Assembly (NCBI GenBank): GCA_963714125.1
Contig: OY970234.1
Location: 186,001 to 250,000, forward strand
Origin: CAWCAW01 sp963714125
Lineage (GTDB): Bacteria; Actinomycetota; Acidimicrobiia; Acidimicrobiales; UBA8190
DNA: 64,000 nt
Direction: 5' to 3'
Shown here: piece after piece, positions 40,922 through 49,484 of the stretch
Position numbering within the stretch: the stretch's first letter is position 1
Layout of the letters: the number at the start of each line of letters is the position of its first letter
The notes under the pieces: generated by a model
Seen by the model: the letters and a program-made list of their open reading frames with translations, nothing else
Told to the model about the DNA's origin: nothing
Databases searched by the model: none
Translations under genes and position numbers: made by a program

Positions 40922-42321
40922 ACATGATGTCCTACCTGGTAATGATGGCTCCTCGCCTTGTGGAATTACGACGAGTGATAAAGGCTGATGGCAGCATCTA
41001 CCTGCACTGCGACTCGACGGCGAGCCACTATCTCAAGTTACTCATGGATGCCGTGTTCGGCCCTCCGGGTTTTCAGAACGAAATTATCTGGCAACGTACC
41101 GCTGTGAAGGGCGATGCTCGCCGCAAGTTCGGGAGTGTGCATGACGTCCTACTCCTGTACAGCAAGACGGAGGATTACTTCTTTAATTCGGTCTATCGGT
41201 TGCAAGACGACGAATACCGAGGCCGGTTTCGACTCGATGATCACGATGGCCGAGGCTTATATCGGATTGCTCCGCTTGATAGTCCGAACCCCCGTCCAAA
41301 CCTGACATACGAGTACAAAGGCTATCAACCTCCTGCAAAGGGTTGGCGTGTGAGTTTGGATCTGATGCAGAAGCTCGATGCCGAAGGTCGCTTGGCATTC
41401 CCAAAAAGTGACACTGGCAGAATCGGCCGCAAGCATTATCTTTCAGAACAGAAGGGCGCCAAAGTTACGGACGTCTGGGTCGACATTCCTCCCCTGCAAG
41501 CGGCAAGCGCTGAAAAGCTGCACTACCCAACTCAAAAGCCCCTGGCGCTGCTTGAACGCATCGTCCTCGCCTCAAGTAGCGAAGGGGACGTTGTGCTAGA
41601 TCCGTTCTGTGGGTGCGGAACGACCGTCGATGCAGCGCAGGCTCTCGGTCGCCGTTGGATAGGCATCGACATCGCATACCTTGCGATCGACGTCATCAAG
41701 ACGCGGCTTGAACATCGCTACGGGGAAGCAACGTGTGCTGAGTTTTATACCGATGGGATACCGGAGGATGTTGAAGGTGCGAAAGCGCTTTTCACCCGCA
41801 ACGCGTTCGACTTTGAGACGTGGGCGGTTTCGCTCGTGAAGGGCCAGCCCAACGAAAAGCAAGTTGGGGACAAGGGCGTCGATGGTCGCATAAGCTTTGA
41901 CGCTGGCCTCGATCGGGCCGGTATCGCTGTTGTATCGGTCAAGGGGGGTAAGCAGGTTAATCCAAGCATGGTGCAGGCCCTCGTCGGAGCGATGAAACAA
42001 GCGGACGCTCAGATGGGGGTTTTTGTATGCATGACGAAGCCAACACCTGGCATGAAAGAGGTAGCAGCACAAAGCGGCACCTACAAACATCTCCCAAGTG
42101 GAAATCAGTACCCCCGGATTCAACTCATCACAATCGGTGAACTGCTATCGGGGACACGACCCAAGATGCCGACGGTGATCCTTCCTTATATCAAGACGAC
42201 GCCCAGGCCTCACCTGAGTGCGGTCAAAACACCCAAGGCCGACACAGAGACCCCGGCATCTGCGCCCAAGCAGCCCGCGGCCACCCCCCATCGCCGAGCG
42301 GGCGCCAAGGCGGCTGGGTGA
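40922..42321 (+). pseudogene. DNA methyltransferase-Mrr nuclease fusion, 3' part
   Basis: This continues the gene begun at 37970. It contains the methyltransferase target-recognition region and the C-terminal AdoMet motif DPFCGCGTT followed by GRRWIGIDIAYLAI (beta-class order, catalytic motif before the FxGxG-like motif). An extra domain then follows with GDKGVDGRISFD and VVSVKGG, an Mrr-like PD-(D/E)xK pattern. This part reads as one protein for restriction and modification. A long Pro/Ala/Lys tail closes the gene. The IS end could supply an in-frame start, but catalytic motif IV would be missing. Confidence 0.9.
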
Positions 42322-42429
42322 TGATGGAACTAGAGCTTGCGCTACCAGGATACACCTGTGCAACCGTCACACCCTCCTGCGATATTGAGGGCATGACAAC
42401 GCTGCTTGCCCTGGCCAACTCGGTAAATC

Positions 42430-43038
42430 TCAGCCGCGCCTTGGTGGAATTACCGCTCGATCAGCCTCAGTCGTCAATATGGAAAACGTCCTCTTCATCA
42501 CCATCAGGATTGTCAGGAAGAGATGGGTCAAGACAATTGTCAACACAACCGTAAGCCACATCGGCTCGGTACGAATCGTCGAGGAGAGCTGCGCCACGCT
42601 CGGAACCGTGGCGATTCGTGTCGCACGGACGAATAGTCCACTGACCAAAAAGGCCACTGCGAGAAGTGAAACGAGGATGCTGTACGCAACATTGGCGCTT
42701 ATTTCCTTCAATGATTCGACACGCTGCATTGTTCGTTTTGATGGGTTGCCTTCATCTTCGGTCCGGCCTGAAGCGTCTGCCGCTTGTTGTAGCAAGAGGA
42801 TCAGCAACGCAAACAACAGTCCCCCGAAAAGCGCGATGCCACTGAGAAGCGAGCCGACATCGGAAATGAGAAGACCTTCTTGCCAAACGATGCCGCCGAC
42901 AATTAAAGGAAGCCCGACGAATCCCACAACGTCCCAACGGTAGAGACGTCTTGCACCCCTGGCGCGAAAGTCGTACAGCGTGGCGTAGTGAGCGACGATA
43001 ATTCTGCGAACATCAATCTTGGCAAAGATGTTCAGCAT
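42430..43038 (-). CDS. Four-helix membrane protein (module partner)
   Basis: The 202-residue protein has four hydrophobic segments in two pairs (VVGFVGLPLIVGGIVW; LLSGIALFGGLLFALLILLL; AYSILVSLLAVAFLVSGLF; MWLTVVLTIVLTHLFLTILMV), separated by a charged cytosolic loop (about 88-115). It begins 21 bases after the stop of the 327-residue gene on the same strand, so they are probably co-transcribed. No family was recognised; the layout recalls the membrane half of two-gene phage-exclusion systems. Confidence 0.65.
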   Translation of the reverse strand: MLNIFAKIDVRRIIVAHYATLYDFRARGARRLYRWDVVGFVGLPLIVGGIVWQEGLLISDVGSLLSGIALFGGLLFALLILLLQQAADASGRTEDEGNPSKRTMQRVESLKEISANVAYSILVSLLAVAFLVSGLFVRATRIATVPSVAQLSSTIRTEPMWLTVVLTIVLTHLFLTILMVMKRTFSILTTEADRAVIPPRRG

Positions 43039-43059
43039 TCGTCGTTTCGCTTTCTACCC

Positions 43060-44043
43060 TTAGTCGAGCAACGCCACGTACCGTACCATTTGGCTGTATA
43101 ACGACTCCATGTTGGGGTGTCCGTCGGGGTCGATCTTTAGGTGCTCGGAAATCTCATATCCCGGTCGTGCCATTTGTCCACCATCAAGACGCATCGTGTG
43201 GCGCTTGCCGTCCTCTTCTACCGTCACGGTGATGTGATCGTAAGTGAGATTCTGAAAAACTAAGAGCGACTTCACATCAATTTTGTTGTCGAGTACGTCG
43301 AGAATGCTCTGTTTCCGAAGCGGATTGCCTCGCTGGGGTGGTGTAATGATCGTCTTAACGTGAGCAACTTCCCTTCGGGAAATCCACGTGTCTTTCGCGT
43401 CAAACACATCCGAAGGCATTACGTGTTTAGCCAGCGTCACTTGTGTTAGCGGCTGCTCGCGCAAGAGATTCGCATACCAGTCAGACGGGAAGCAGGGCTG
43501 ACAGTCCAAAGTGAAGAGATTACCGGTCCGGTCTCGGAACCAATTATCGAACTCCATCCACATGCGACTCTTGATTCCGTGGAGGCCGTGCATGTGGAGG
43601 ATGAGGTAGCCCTTGGTACTGGTGCCTGGCACGTGGAGCAACGCCAACGTCGGATAGTGGGCAACGTGTTTCACTAGGCGCTTGAAAAGCGGATCCGTAT
43701 CGTCGCCTTGGTCCGGATCGTATATGTCGTTACGGATACCACGGTCACCGGCGAGAAACTTGGCGGCCACTCCGACCTGTGTTGCCGACTTTACTTTGCC
43801 CGTTACCTGCTTCTTGAAAATGTCTACGACGCGAACAACCGAACCCGTGCTCGCGAGGACGTCTTCGTCTTCCTCTTCCTGGGTCTGAGGCACCCCCCAG
43901 GTGACCCCCTTATAGGTCTCGACGAAATCCTCAAAGAGGGACAGCAGGTCGGTTCCCTCGCCGTCGAAGTTTGCGAACGGGACCGCATCGTGGGAGTACT
44001 TCTTGCGGATCTGAAGCGCGTACGCATAGAGAACGTGTCGCAC
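43060..44043 (-). CDS. Unrecognised 327-residue protein (module partner)
   Basis: The start was moved to GTG 44043 (VRHVLYAYALQIRKKYSHD) because GGAGGGG lies seven bases upstream. The protein is soluble, with an acidic N-terminal part (QTQEEEDEDVL), KKQVTGKVKSATQVGVAAKFLAGDRG, and a strand-rich core including TLALLHVPGTSTKGYLILHMHGLHG. Several histidines cluster in that core. It precedes the four-helix membrane protein at a 21-base interval near the attR end. It might be a sensor/effector pair, which is inferred from gene order only. Confidence 0.65.
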   Translation of the reverse strand: MRHVLYAYALQIRKKYSHDAVPFANFDGEGTDLLSLFEDFVETYKGVTWGVPQTQEEEDEDVLASTGSVVRVVDIFKKQVTGKVKSATQVGVAAKFLAGDRGIRNDIYDPDQGDDTDPLFKRLVKHVAHYPTLALLHVPGTSTKGYLILHMHGLHGIKSRMWMEFDNWFRDRTGNLFTLDCQPCFPSDWYANLLREQPLTQVTLAKHVMPSDVFDAKDTWISRREVAHVKTIITPPQRGNPLRKQSILDVLDNKIDVKSLLVFQNLTYDHITVTVEEDGKRHTMRLDGGQMARPGYEISEHLKIDPDGHPNMESLYSQMVRYVALLD

Positions 44044-44591
44044 CCTCAGACCCCTCCCATGAGTCCAACGCCCGAAGATGGGGACTCTAGCCGCTCTCGG
44101 CAACACCCCTTGCGGACACCCTAAGCGTGCGTTACTCAGGACTCTGTCGCCTCATCCTGTCTGTGGTGGGGTCCTCGTTCTCTTCGTGGCTCCGGATCGG
44201 GACAGGGCACCCATCAACCGTGTAGGACCTCGGCGGGATCAGTGTCGGAGGGCAGCGGGAACCGCTCGACAAGATCCGGACGCCGTCGGCGGTGGGATTG
44301 GCGGGCACCTGACCACCAAGCGCGGGAGTCTGGCCGGGACCCCGGAAGGGGTCCTCACCTGGGGGCCTCCTTTGCGAACGCACTCGCCCCGCCTCGGTCC
44401 CGAAGGCCAGATGAGTGCTGCCTTCTCGCCGCTTCACCCTCGTATGCTTCGCGGGCCGACGTAACATGCCCTCCGTGTGCCCCAAGCCCAGGTCAACAAG
44501 GGTCACTGTCGGGGGTTCAGGTGTAACCCGAAGGTCGAAGTCATCAGCTATACATCCAAATCACCAGGTCAGCGCTCCGGCTCCGACTCGA
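44044..44591. other. 548-bp attR-proximal region, no gene seen
   Basis: This lies between the last island gene and attR. It contains a compact hairpin, GGACCCC (44337-44343) and GGGGTCC (44348-44354) around GGAA, without a T run. Reading frames here look non-coding. Confidence 0.4.
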
Positions 44592-44637
44592 TTCCCAAGC
44601 TGAGAACGGGAGTTCGATTCTCCTCGCCCGCTCCACG
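44592..44637. repeat. attR, second copy of tRNA-Gly 3' end
   Basis: This is a perfect 46-bp copy of 17466-17511. It is only the 3' part of the tRNA (from the anticodon loop), with no 5' half, so it is not a tRNA gene. It marks the right end of the island. Confidence 0.95.
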
Positions 44638-44869
44638 TCGAGGCCCTGGTCAGATGCCAGTGGGGGTCCCCGCGAAGGTCGGGTGCCCTGACGTCGGCGA
44701 TCACCATGAGGACCTCGGGCGCGACCGACACCGTGCGCCCGCCCTGTCCAACGGTGCCCAGGTCACGAAGCCACCCACGCCTTTCGATGCCGCGCAGAAT
44801 GTTAAGGGCACCCGGTTGGGTCACGCCTAGCTCCGTTTGCACGTTGCGGACGGTGGTTGGGGCCCACAA
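44638..44869 (-). pseudogene. Winged-helix fragment next to attR
   Basis: The minus-strand text VRNVQTELGVTQPGALNILRGIERRGWLRDLGTVGQGGRTVSV looks like the C-terminal winged helix found at the end of Fic-family and similar proteins. It starts only at a TTG after an in-frame stop and runs into the att repeat. It is probably a remnant left beside the tRNA before the island arrived. Confidence 0.4.
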
Positions 44870-44908
44870 GGTCCATCATTTCTTCGAAGTCACATCAAGG
44901 AGGCAGTC

Positions 44909-46084
44909 GTGCCTGAGCGAGTCGGAAACGTGCTGTCCTGGGGCAGCGATCTAGAGGACGAGACCATCGAGCAGGCCGCCAAGGCCAGTCGGCTCCCATT
45001 CGTAAAGGGTCATCTGGCCCTGATGCCCGATGCCCACGTTGGGATGGGAGCCACCATCGGGTCGGTGATTCCGACCCAGGGCGCCATCATCCCGTCCGCG
45101 GTCGGAGTGGACATCGGGTGCGGCATGATCGCCGCCGAGACGAGCCTGACCTCGGATCAGCTTCCCGATGACTTCGACCGTTTTTTGGTGCGTGTGGAGC
45201 GGGCCGTCCCCGCCGGCCTCGGGCAGGGCCATGGCTCTGCCAAGCACCCCGAGCGCAGAGCACTCACCGTTGAAGTGCCGCCGTACACCGGTGCGTCGCC
45301 TCTGACTACGAAGCAGATAGGCAAGATCACTGACCAGTTCGGCTCGCTGGGCTCGGGTAACCACTTCGTGGAGATCTGCGTCGATGAACGGGGCCAGGTA
45401 TGGGTGGTGCTTCATTCGGGGAGCCGCGGCATTGGGAATCAGCTGGCAACGCAACACATCGAGGCGGCCAAAGGCTTGATGAAGAAGATGTTCATTTCGC
45501 TGGAGGACCCCGACCTGGCCTATTTGGCCGAGAACACTCCAGAGTTCGATGCGTACATTGCCGACATGCTTTGGGCTCAGGAGTACGCCCGGGCAAACCG
45601 AGAAGCAATGGTGGACGCTGTGCTTTGCGAACTGTGGGATTTTTGCGATTCGAGCGCTCGCGAGCTGCGACGGATCAACTGTCATCACAACTACACCGAA
45701 CGTGAGCACCATCACGGCCACAACGTCTGGCTGACCCGCAAAGGCGCCATCCGGGCCCGTCGGGATGACTTCGGTGTCATTCCAGGCTCGATGGGGACGT
45801 CGACGTACATCGTCCGTGGCCTCGGAAACCCAGCCAGCTATGAATCCTGCTCACACGGCGCCGGCCGCCGTATGAGTCGGTCACGAGCACGGCGTGAGAT
45901 TCCTCTGGAGGAGTTCGTCGCCTCAATGGGCAAACGAGATTGGCAGATGGGCAAAGCGGACCAACTGCTGGACGAAGCTCCTCAGGCGTACAAGGACATC
46001 AACCAGGTGATGTCAGATCAGGCTGACCTTGTCACGGTCGTGCACACGCTGAATCAGATCCTTAATTACAAAGGAACGACGTGA
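44909..46084 (+). CDS. rtcB: RtcB-type RNA ligase
   Basis: RtcB joins 2',3'-cyclic phosphate RNA ends to 5'-OH ends using GTP and Mn2+. The 391-residue protein has MPDAHVGMGATIGSV and GVDIGCGMIAAET (metal ligands), QFGSLGSGNHFVEI, VVLHSGSRGIGNQLA, the NCHHNYTEREHHHG block and the guanylylated histidine region YESCSHGAGRRMSR. GTG at 44909 has AAGGAGG upstream. It is somewhat short for the family, like the RtcB3-type group. No rtcA is visible. Confidence 0.92.
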   Translation: MPERVGNVLSWGSDLEDETIEQAAKASRLPFVKGHLALMPDAHVGMGATIGSVIPTQGAIIPSAVGVDIGCGMIAAETSLTSDQLPDDFDRFLVRVERAVPAGLGQGHGSAKHPERRALTVEVPPYTGASPLTTKQIGKITDQFGSLGSGNHFVEICVDERGQVWVVLHSGSRGIGNQLATQHIEAAKGLMKKMFISLEDPDLAYLAENTPEFDAYIADMLWAQEYARANREAMVDAVLCELWDFCDSSARELRRINCHHNYTEREHHHGHNVWLTRKGAIRARRDDFGVIPGSMGTSTYIVRGLGNPASYESCSHGAGRRMSRSRARREIPLEEFVASMGKRDWQMGKADQLLDEAPQAYKDINQVMSDQADLVTVVHTLNQILNYKGTT

Positions 46085-46122
46085 CGGCCACCAGGCGGAT
46101 GCATGCCTGACTGCAGGGTGGG

Positions 46123-49100
46123 TCAGCTGATGGTCAGAGGGATGGTGGCCTCCACCGTTGTCTTGGTAATCACCCTCCTATTGCCGTCAAACGTCGTGAC
46201 CTTTTCCGTCACCTTGATCGTGATCGAGCTCTGACCTGCCCTCAACCTGGTACTCGGCGTCCCCGACAGCGCCCCCGACGTTCTGGAAATCCTGAGCCCC
46301 CTGGGCATGCTGACCTTTCCCCACTTCAATGTGGTGGAGTACGGGTTGGCGCTGACTGCTTCGCCGGCGGCCTGCAGGGTGAGCGGCCCATAGGCGACAC
46401 CCGGAATGGCCGAGGGAACCGACGCAGTGGAGATACCGAAGGACAAGATGTTCCACGTGAAGTCCACCGTTCCGGCGTGACCTTGGGAGTCAGTGGCAGT
46501 GAGCGCCACCGCGCAGCCACACGGCGTCGTAGGGGTACCGGTAATCGTGCCCGTGGTGGGTGCGAGGGAAAGGCCGGCCGGCAGCCCGGTGGCCGACCAG
46601 TGGACCGGGAGGATGCCGTTGGATGCAGCGTTCGTCAGAGCGGCGATAGGTGCGTTCACGTAGTCGGACTGGACGCCTGGATTGGTCACCCCCACCATCG
46701 TGCAGGCAGTTACGGACGTGGACCCAGAGTTCGGGTTGAACGTACCCGCCGGGCAGGTGGTCGGGGCGGTTGCTCCGGTTACGGCCACGTAGGTGTTGGG
46801 CGGAGCCGGTGTACACGCGGTGGCGCCGGACGAGGCGCTGTATGCGCCGGCGGGACACCGTACGGAGGTTGCGTTCCCCGGCCCGGAGTCAAAAGAACCG
46901 GCAGGCGCAGGCGTACACGCCGTTTCGCCAATCGAACCATCGGTGTCGGAGCCGGCCGCGCAAGGCGTAGAGATGGCGCTTCCGGGTCCCGCGTCGTAGG
47001 AACCGGCAGGTGCGGGCGTACACGCGCTGGCGCCGCTCGCTGCGGCGGTGTCAGTGCCGGCCGCGCACAGCGCAGAGGTCGCATTGCCTGTTCCAGAGTC
47101 ATAGGAACCGGCCGGGGCGGGCGTACAGGCGGTGGCACCGCTCGACCCATCGGTGTCGGAGCCGGCTGCGCAAGGCGTCGAGATGGCGCTTCCGGGTCCC
47201 GCGTCGTAGGAACCGGCGGGTGCGGGCGTACACGCCGAAGCGCCGCTTGCTCCATCGGTATCGGAGCCCGCCACGCATAACAGCGCTGTCGCGCTACCAG
47301 GTCCCGCGTCGTAGGAACCGGCGGGTGCGGGTGTACACGCGCTGGCGCCACTCGCTCCGGCGGTGTCAGTGCCGGCCGCGCACAACGCAGAGGTCGCATT
47401 GCCTGTTCCAGAGTCATAGGAACCGGCGGGCGCGGGTGTGCACGCCGTCGCTCCGCTCACTCCGGCGGTGTCGGAGCCCGCTGCGCAAGGCGTCGAGGCC
47501 GCGTTTCCTGTCCCGGAGTCATAGGAACCAGCGGGCGCGGGTGTGCACGCCGTCGCTCCGCTCACGCCGGCTGTGTCGGAGCCGGCTGCGCAAGGCGTGG
47601 CCGACGGATTGCCGGTCCCGGCGTAAGAACCGGCGGGAGCGGAAAGGCAGGCGGCGACCGAGGTTGATCCGGTCGAAGGGTTGTAGGTCCCCCCGGGGCA
47701 CGGCGTGGGCGCGGAGTTACCGGTCCCGGCGTCATAGAAACCGGCCACAGCGGTCGCGCAGGCGGAGGAACTGGTTGACCCCGTGTTCGAGTTGAATGTG
47801 CCCGCCGGGCAGTTGGTAGCGGATGTCGCCCCGGTGGTGGACACGTAGGTACCGGTCGGAGCCGCAAGGCAGCTCGTCTGGCCTGACTGGTTCTGGTAGG
47901 CGCCGTCGGCACAGCTGCTGGCCGATGTGGCCCCCGACGCACCGACGTATTGCCCGGCAGATGCGGCCGTACACGGCGTTCCCCCGGTGGCGCTGTAGTA
48001 ACCGGGCGTGCAAAGAGCGGCAACGACGAAGACGGTCTGCTGGACAGTGGTCGCGGAGGCGTAGTTGGCGTCACCGGCTTGGTTGGCATCGATGACGCAG
48101 GTGCCTACCGCCGTGAACTGCACCATCCCGCTGTTCAGGGTGCACCCGGTCGAACTGCCATCCAAAGAGATCACCACCGGGCTGGTGGATCCTCCGCTTG
48201 AGGCCGTCGGGGTGTAGCTGGATCCACCCAGCACCACCGGAGTCGGGTTGGTCGACGTGAAGGCCACGACGTCAGGCGACTCCACCGCGATCTCGGTCAC
48301 CGAGAGGCTGTCGGAATTCGTCACCCAGACGTGGGTGCCGTCCGACGAGACGCCTAAGGGGGCGTAGCCCACGGCGATGGTCTGGTAGATGGCCCCCGTC
48401 GAGGCGGTGAGCTCGGTGACCGTGTCGTTCCCTTCATCCACCCAGACGTGGGTGCCATCCGATGAGATGCCATAGGGCGCGCTGGGCATGGAGAGGGTCT
48501 GGACGACCGCCCCCGTGGAGGCGGCGAGCTCGGTGACCGTGTGGCTTACATTGTTTCCCACCCAAACGTCGGTGCCATCCGACGAGATGCCTCGGGGTTC
48601 GCTGCCCACGGAGATGGTCTGCACGACCGCCCCAGTGGAGGCGGCGAGCTCGGTGACCGTGTTGCTGTTTGCGTTCGCCACCCAGACGTGCGTACCGTCC
48701 GACGAAACGTTCCAGGGTTCGCTGCCCACGGAGATGGTCTGCACGACCACCCCAGTGGAGGCGGCGAGCTCGGTGACCGTGGTGCTATTTGTGTTCGCCA
48801 CCCAGACGTGGGTGCCATCCGATGAGACTCCTTCGGGCCCGCTACCCACGGAGATAGTCCTCACGACATTCCCGGTTGAGGCGGCGAGCTCGGTGACCGT
48901 GTTGCTGTTTGCGTTCGCCACCCAGACGTGGGTGCCATCCGATGAGATGCCGGCGGGAAAGCTGCCCACAGAGATGGTTCTGACCACCGCCCCGGTTGCC
49001 GTATTGAGCTCGGTGACCGAGTTGTCGGAAGCGTTCGCCACCCAGACGTGGGTGCCATCCGATGAAACCCCGTAGGGCAGAAGGCCCACACTGATGGTCC

Positions 49101-49251
49101 GGACGACTGTGGCGGCCCGGGCAGGCAACGGCGTACCGATCACCGAGGCGGCAGCCGCACCTCCAACCACCAGTGACCCGGCCAGTGCACCTCGCAGCCA
49201 CCGTTTTGTCGCCACGGGCATGGGGCGGTTGGTTACGGTCGGCGGCCGCAT
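46123..49251 (-). CDS. Large secreted beta-propeller/cysteine-repeat protein
   Basis: The 1042-residue protein has a signal peptide (TKRWLRGALAGSLVVGGAAAASVIGTPLPARA). Seven beta-propeller repeats of about 40 residues follow (each with VSSDGTHVWVAN...VTEL), enough for one seven-blade propeller. An Ig-like segment (GCTLNSGMVQFTAVGTCVIDANQAGDANYA) comes next. A cysteine repeat region of about 16 TNFR/GCC2-GCC3-like units comes after it (CTPAPAGSYDSGTGNA...PCAAGSDT), then a putative Ig fold (LPVHWSATGLPAGLSLAPTTGTITGTP). It probably acts at the cell surface. The GTG/ATG choice: ATG 49251 with GGGGGGA upstream. No sorting motif was seen at the C-terminus. Confidence 0.85.
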   Translation of the reverse strand: MRPPTVTNRPMPVATKRWLRGALAGSLVVGGAAAASVIGTPLPARAATVVRTISVGLLPYGVSSDGTHVWVANASDNSVTELNTATGAVVRTISVGSFPAGISSDGTHVWVANANSNTVTELAASTGNVVRTISVGSGPEGVSSDGTHVWVANTNSTTVTELAASTGVVVQTISVGSEPWNVSSDGTHVWVANANSNTVTELAASTGAVVQTISVGSEPRGISSDGTDVWVGNNVSHTVTELAASTGAVVQTLSMPSAPYGISSDGTHVWVDEGNDTVTELTASTGAIYQTIAVGYAPLGVSSDGTHVWVTNSDSLSVTEIAVESPDVVAFTSTNPTPVVLGGSSYTPTASSGGSTSPVVISLDGSSTGCTLNSGMVQFTAVGTCVIDANQAGDANYASATTVQQTVFVVAALCTPGYYSATGGTPCTAASAGQYVGASGATSASSCADGAYQNQSGQTSCLAAPTGTYVSTTGATSATNCPAGTFNSNTGSTSSSACATAVAGFYDAGTGNSAPTPCPGGTYNPSTGSTSVAACLSAPAGSYAGTGNPSATPCAAGSDTAGVSGATACTPAPAGSYDSGTGNAASTPCAAGSDTAGVSGATACTPAPAGSYDSGTGNATSALCAAGTDTAGASGASACTPAPAGSYDAGPGSATALLCVAGSDTDGASGASACTPAPAGSYDAGPGSAISTPCAAGSDTDGSSGATACTPAPAGSYDSGTGNATSALCAAGTDTAAASGASACTPAPAGSYDAGPGSAISTPCAAGSDTDGSIGETACTPAPAGSFDSGPGNATSVRCPAGAYSASSGATACTPAPPNTYVAVTGATAPTTCPAGTFNPNSGSTSVTACTMVGVTNPGVQSDYVNAPIAALTNAASNGILPVHWSATGLPAGLSLAPTTGTITGTPTTPCGCAVALTATDSQGHAGTVDFTWNILSFGISTASVPSAIPGVAYGPLTLQAAGEAVSANPYSTTLKWGKVSMPRGLRISRTSGALSGTPSTRLRAGQSSITIKVTEKVTTFDGNRRVITKTTVEATIPLTIS
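46850..47640 (-). repeat. Tandem cysteine-repeat coding DNA
   Basis: This is about eight units of roughly 100 bp, each encoding CTPAPAGSYDSGTGNA...CAAGSDT, with high DNA identity between units. It was probably produced by recent tandem duplication and is prone to copy-number change. Confidence 0.8.
48270..49110 (-). repeat. Tandem beta-propeller coding DNA
   Basis: This is seven 120-bp units encoding the VVQTISVGSEP...SSDGTHVWVANANSNTVTELAASTGA repeat. The middle units are nearly identical at DNA level, implying recent duplication. Confidence 0.85.
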
Positions 49252-49484
49252 GGGTGTTCCCCCCTGTATATGGCCTCCATCGAGCTGGAGACATTGATGG
49301 CTGGTGACCATAGGTGCAAAGAGGCATTGACGCATCGTCGAATTTTGGGAATGTCGTGGAAACGTCAGACGCTGAGCGGTCCTTCGATCACAAGAGGTGC
49401 TGTTCTGCAATCGCGGGAACTAGGGTGACGCAACACCATCTCGCAATGGTCGCTGACGGCGACCTCACGATTGCCATATCGCCG

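Larger units (their letters stand above)
17466..44637. mobile_element. 27.2-kb tRNA-Gly genomic island
   Basis: The island lies between perfect 46-bp att repeats. A tyrosine integrase abuts attL, and the island also encodes an excisionase-like protein and a serine recombinase. No conjugation or complete phage module is visible, and the one terminase-like small-subunit protein is isolated. Cargo is dominated by regulators, nucleases, membrane proteins and three IS21 elements, so it looks like a defence-type or satellite island. At least three of its genes are broken by insertion. Confidence 0.9.

Noticed and set aside
44132..44506. A 124-codon minus-strand frame near attR
   Set aside because: Composition looks random and Pro/Arg-rich, there is no ribosome site, and no similarity was recognised.
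44592..44637. Second tRNA-Gly gene
   Set aside because: Only the 3' part is present, without acceptor 5' strand or D arm, so it is attR.
46850..49110. CRISPR array
   Set aside because: The repeats are contiguous coding units of one protein without spacers of the right size, and no cas genes are present.
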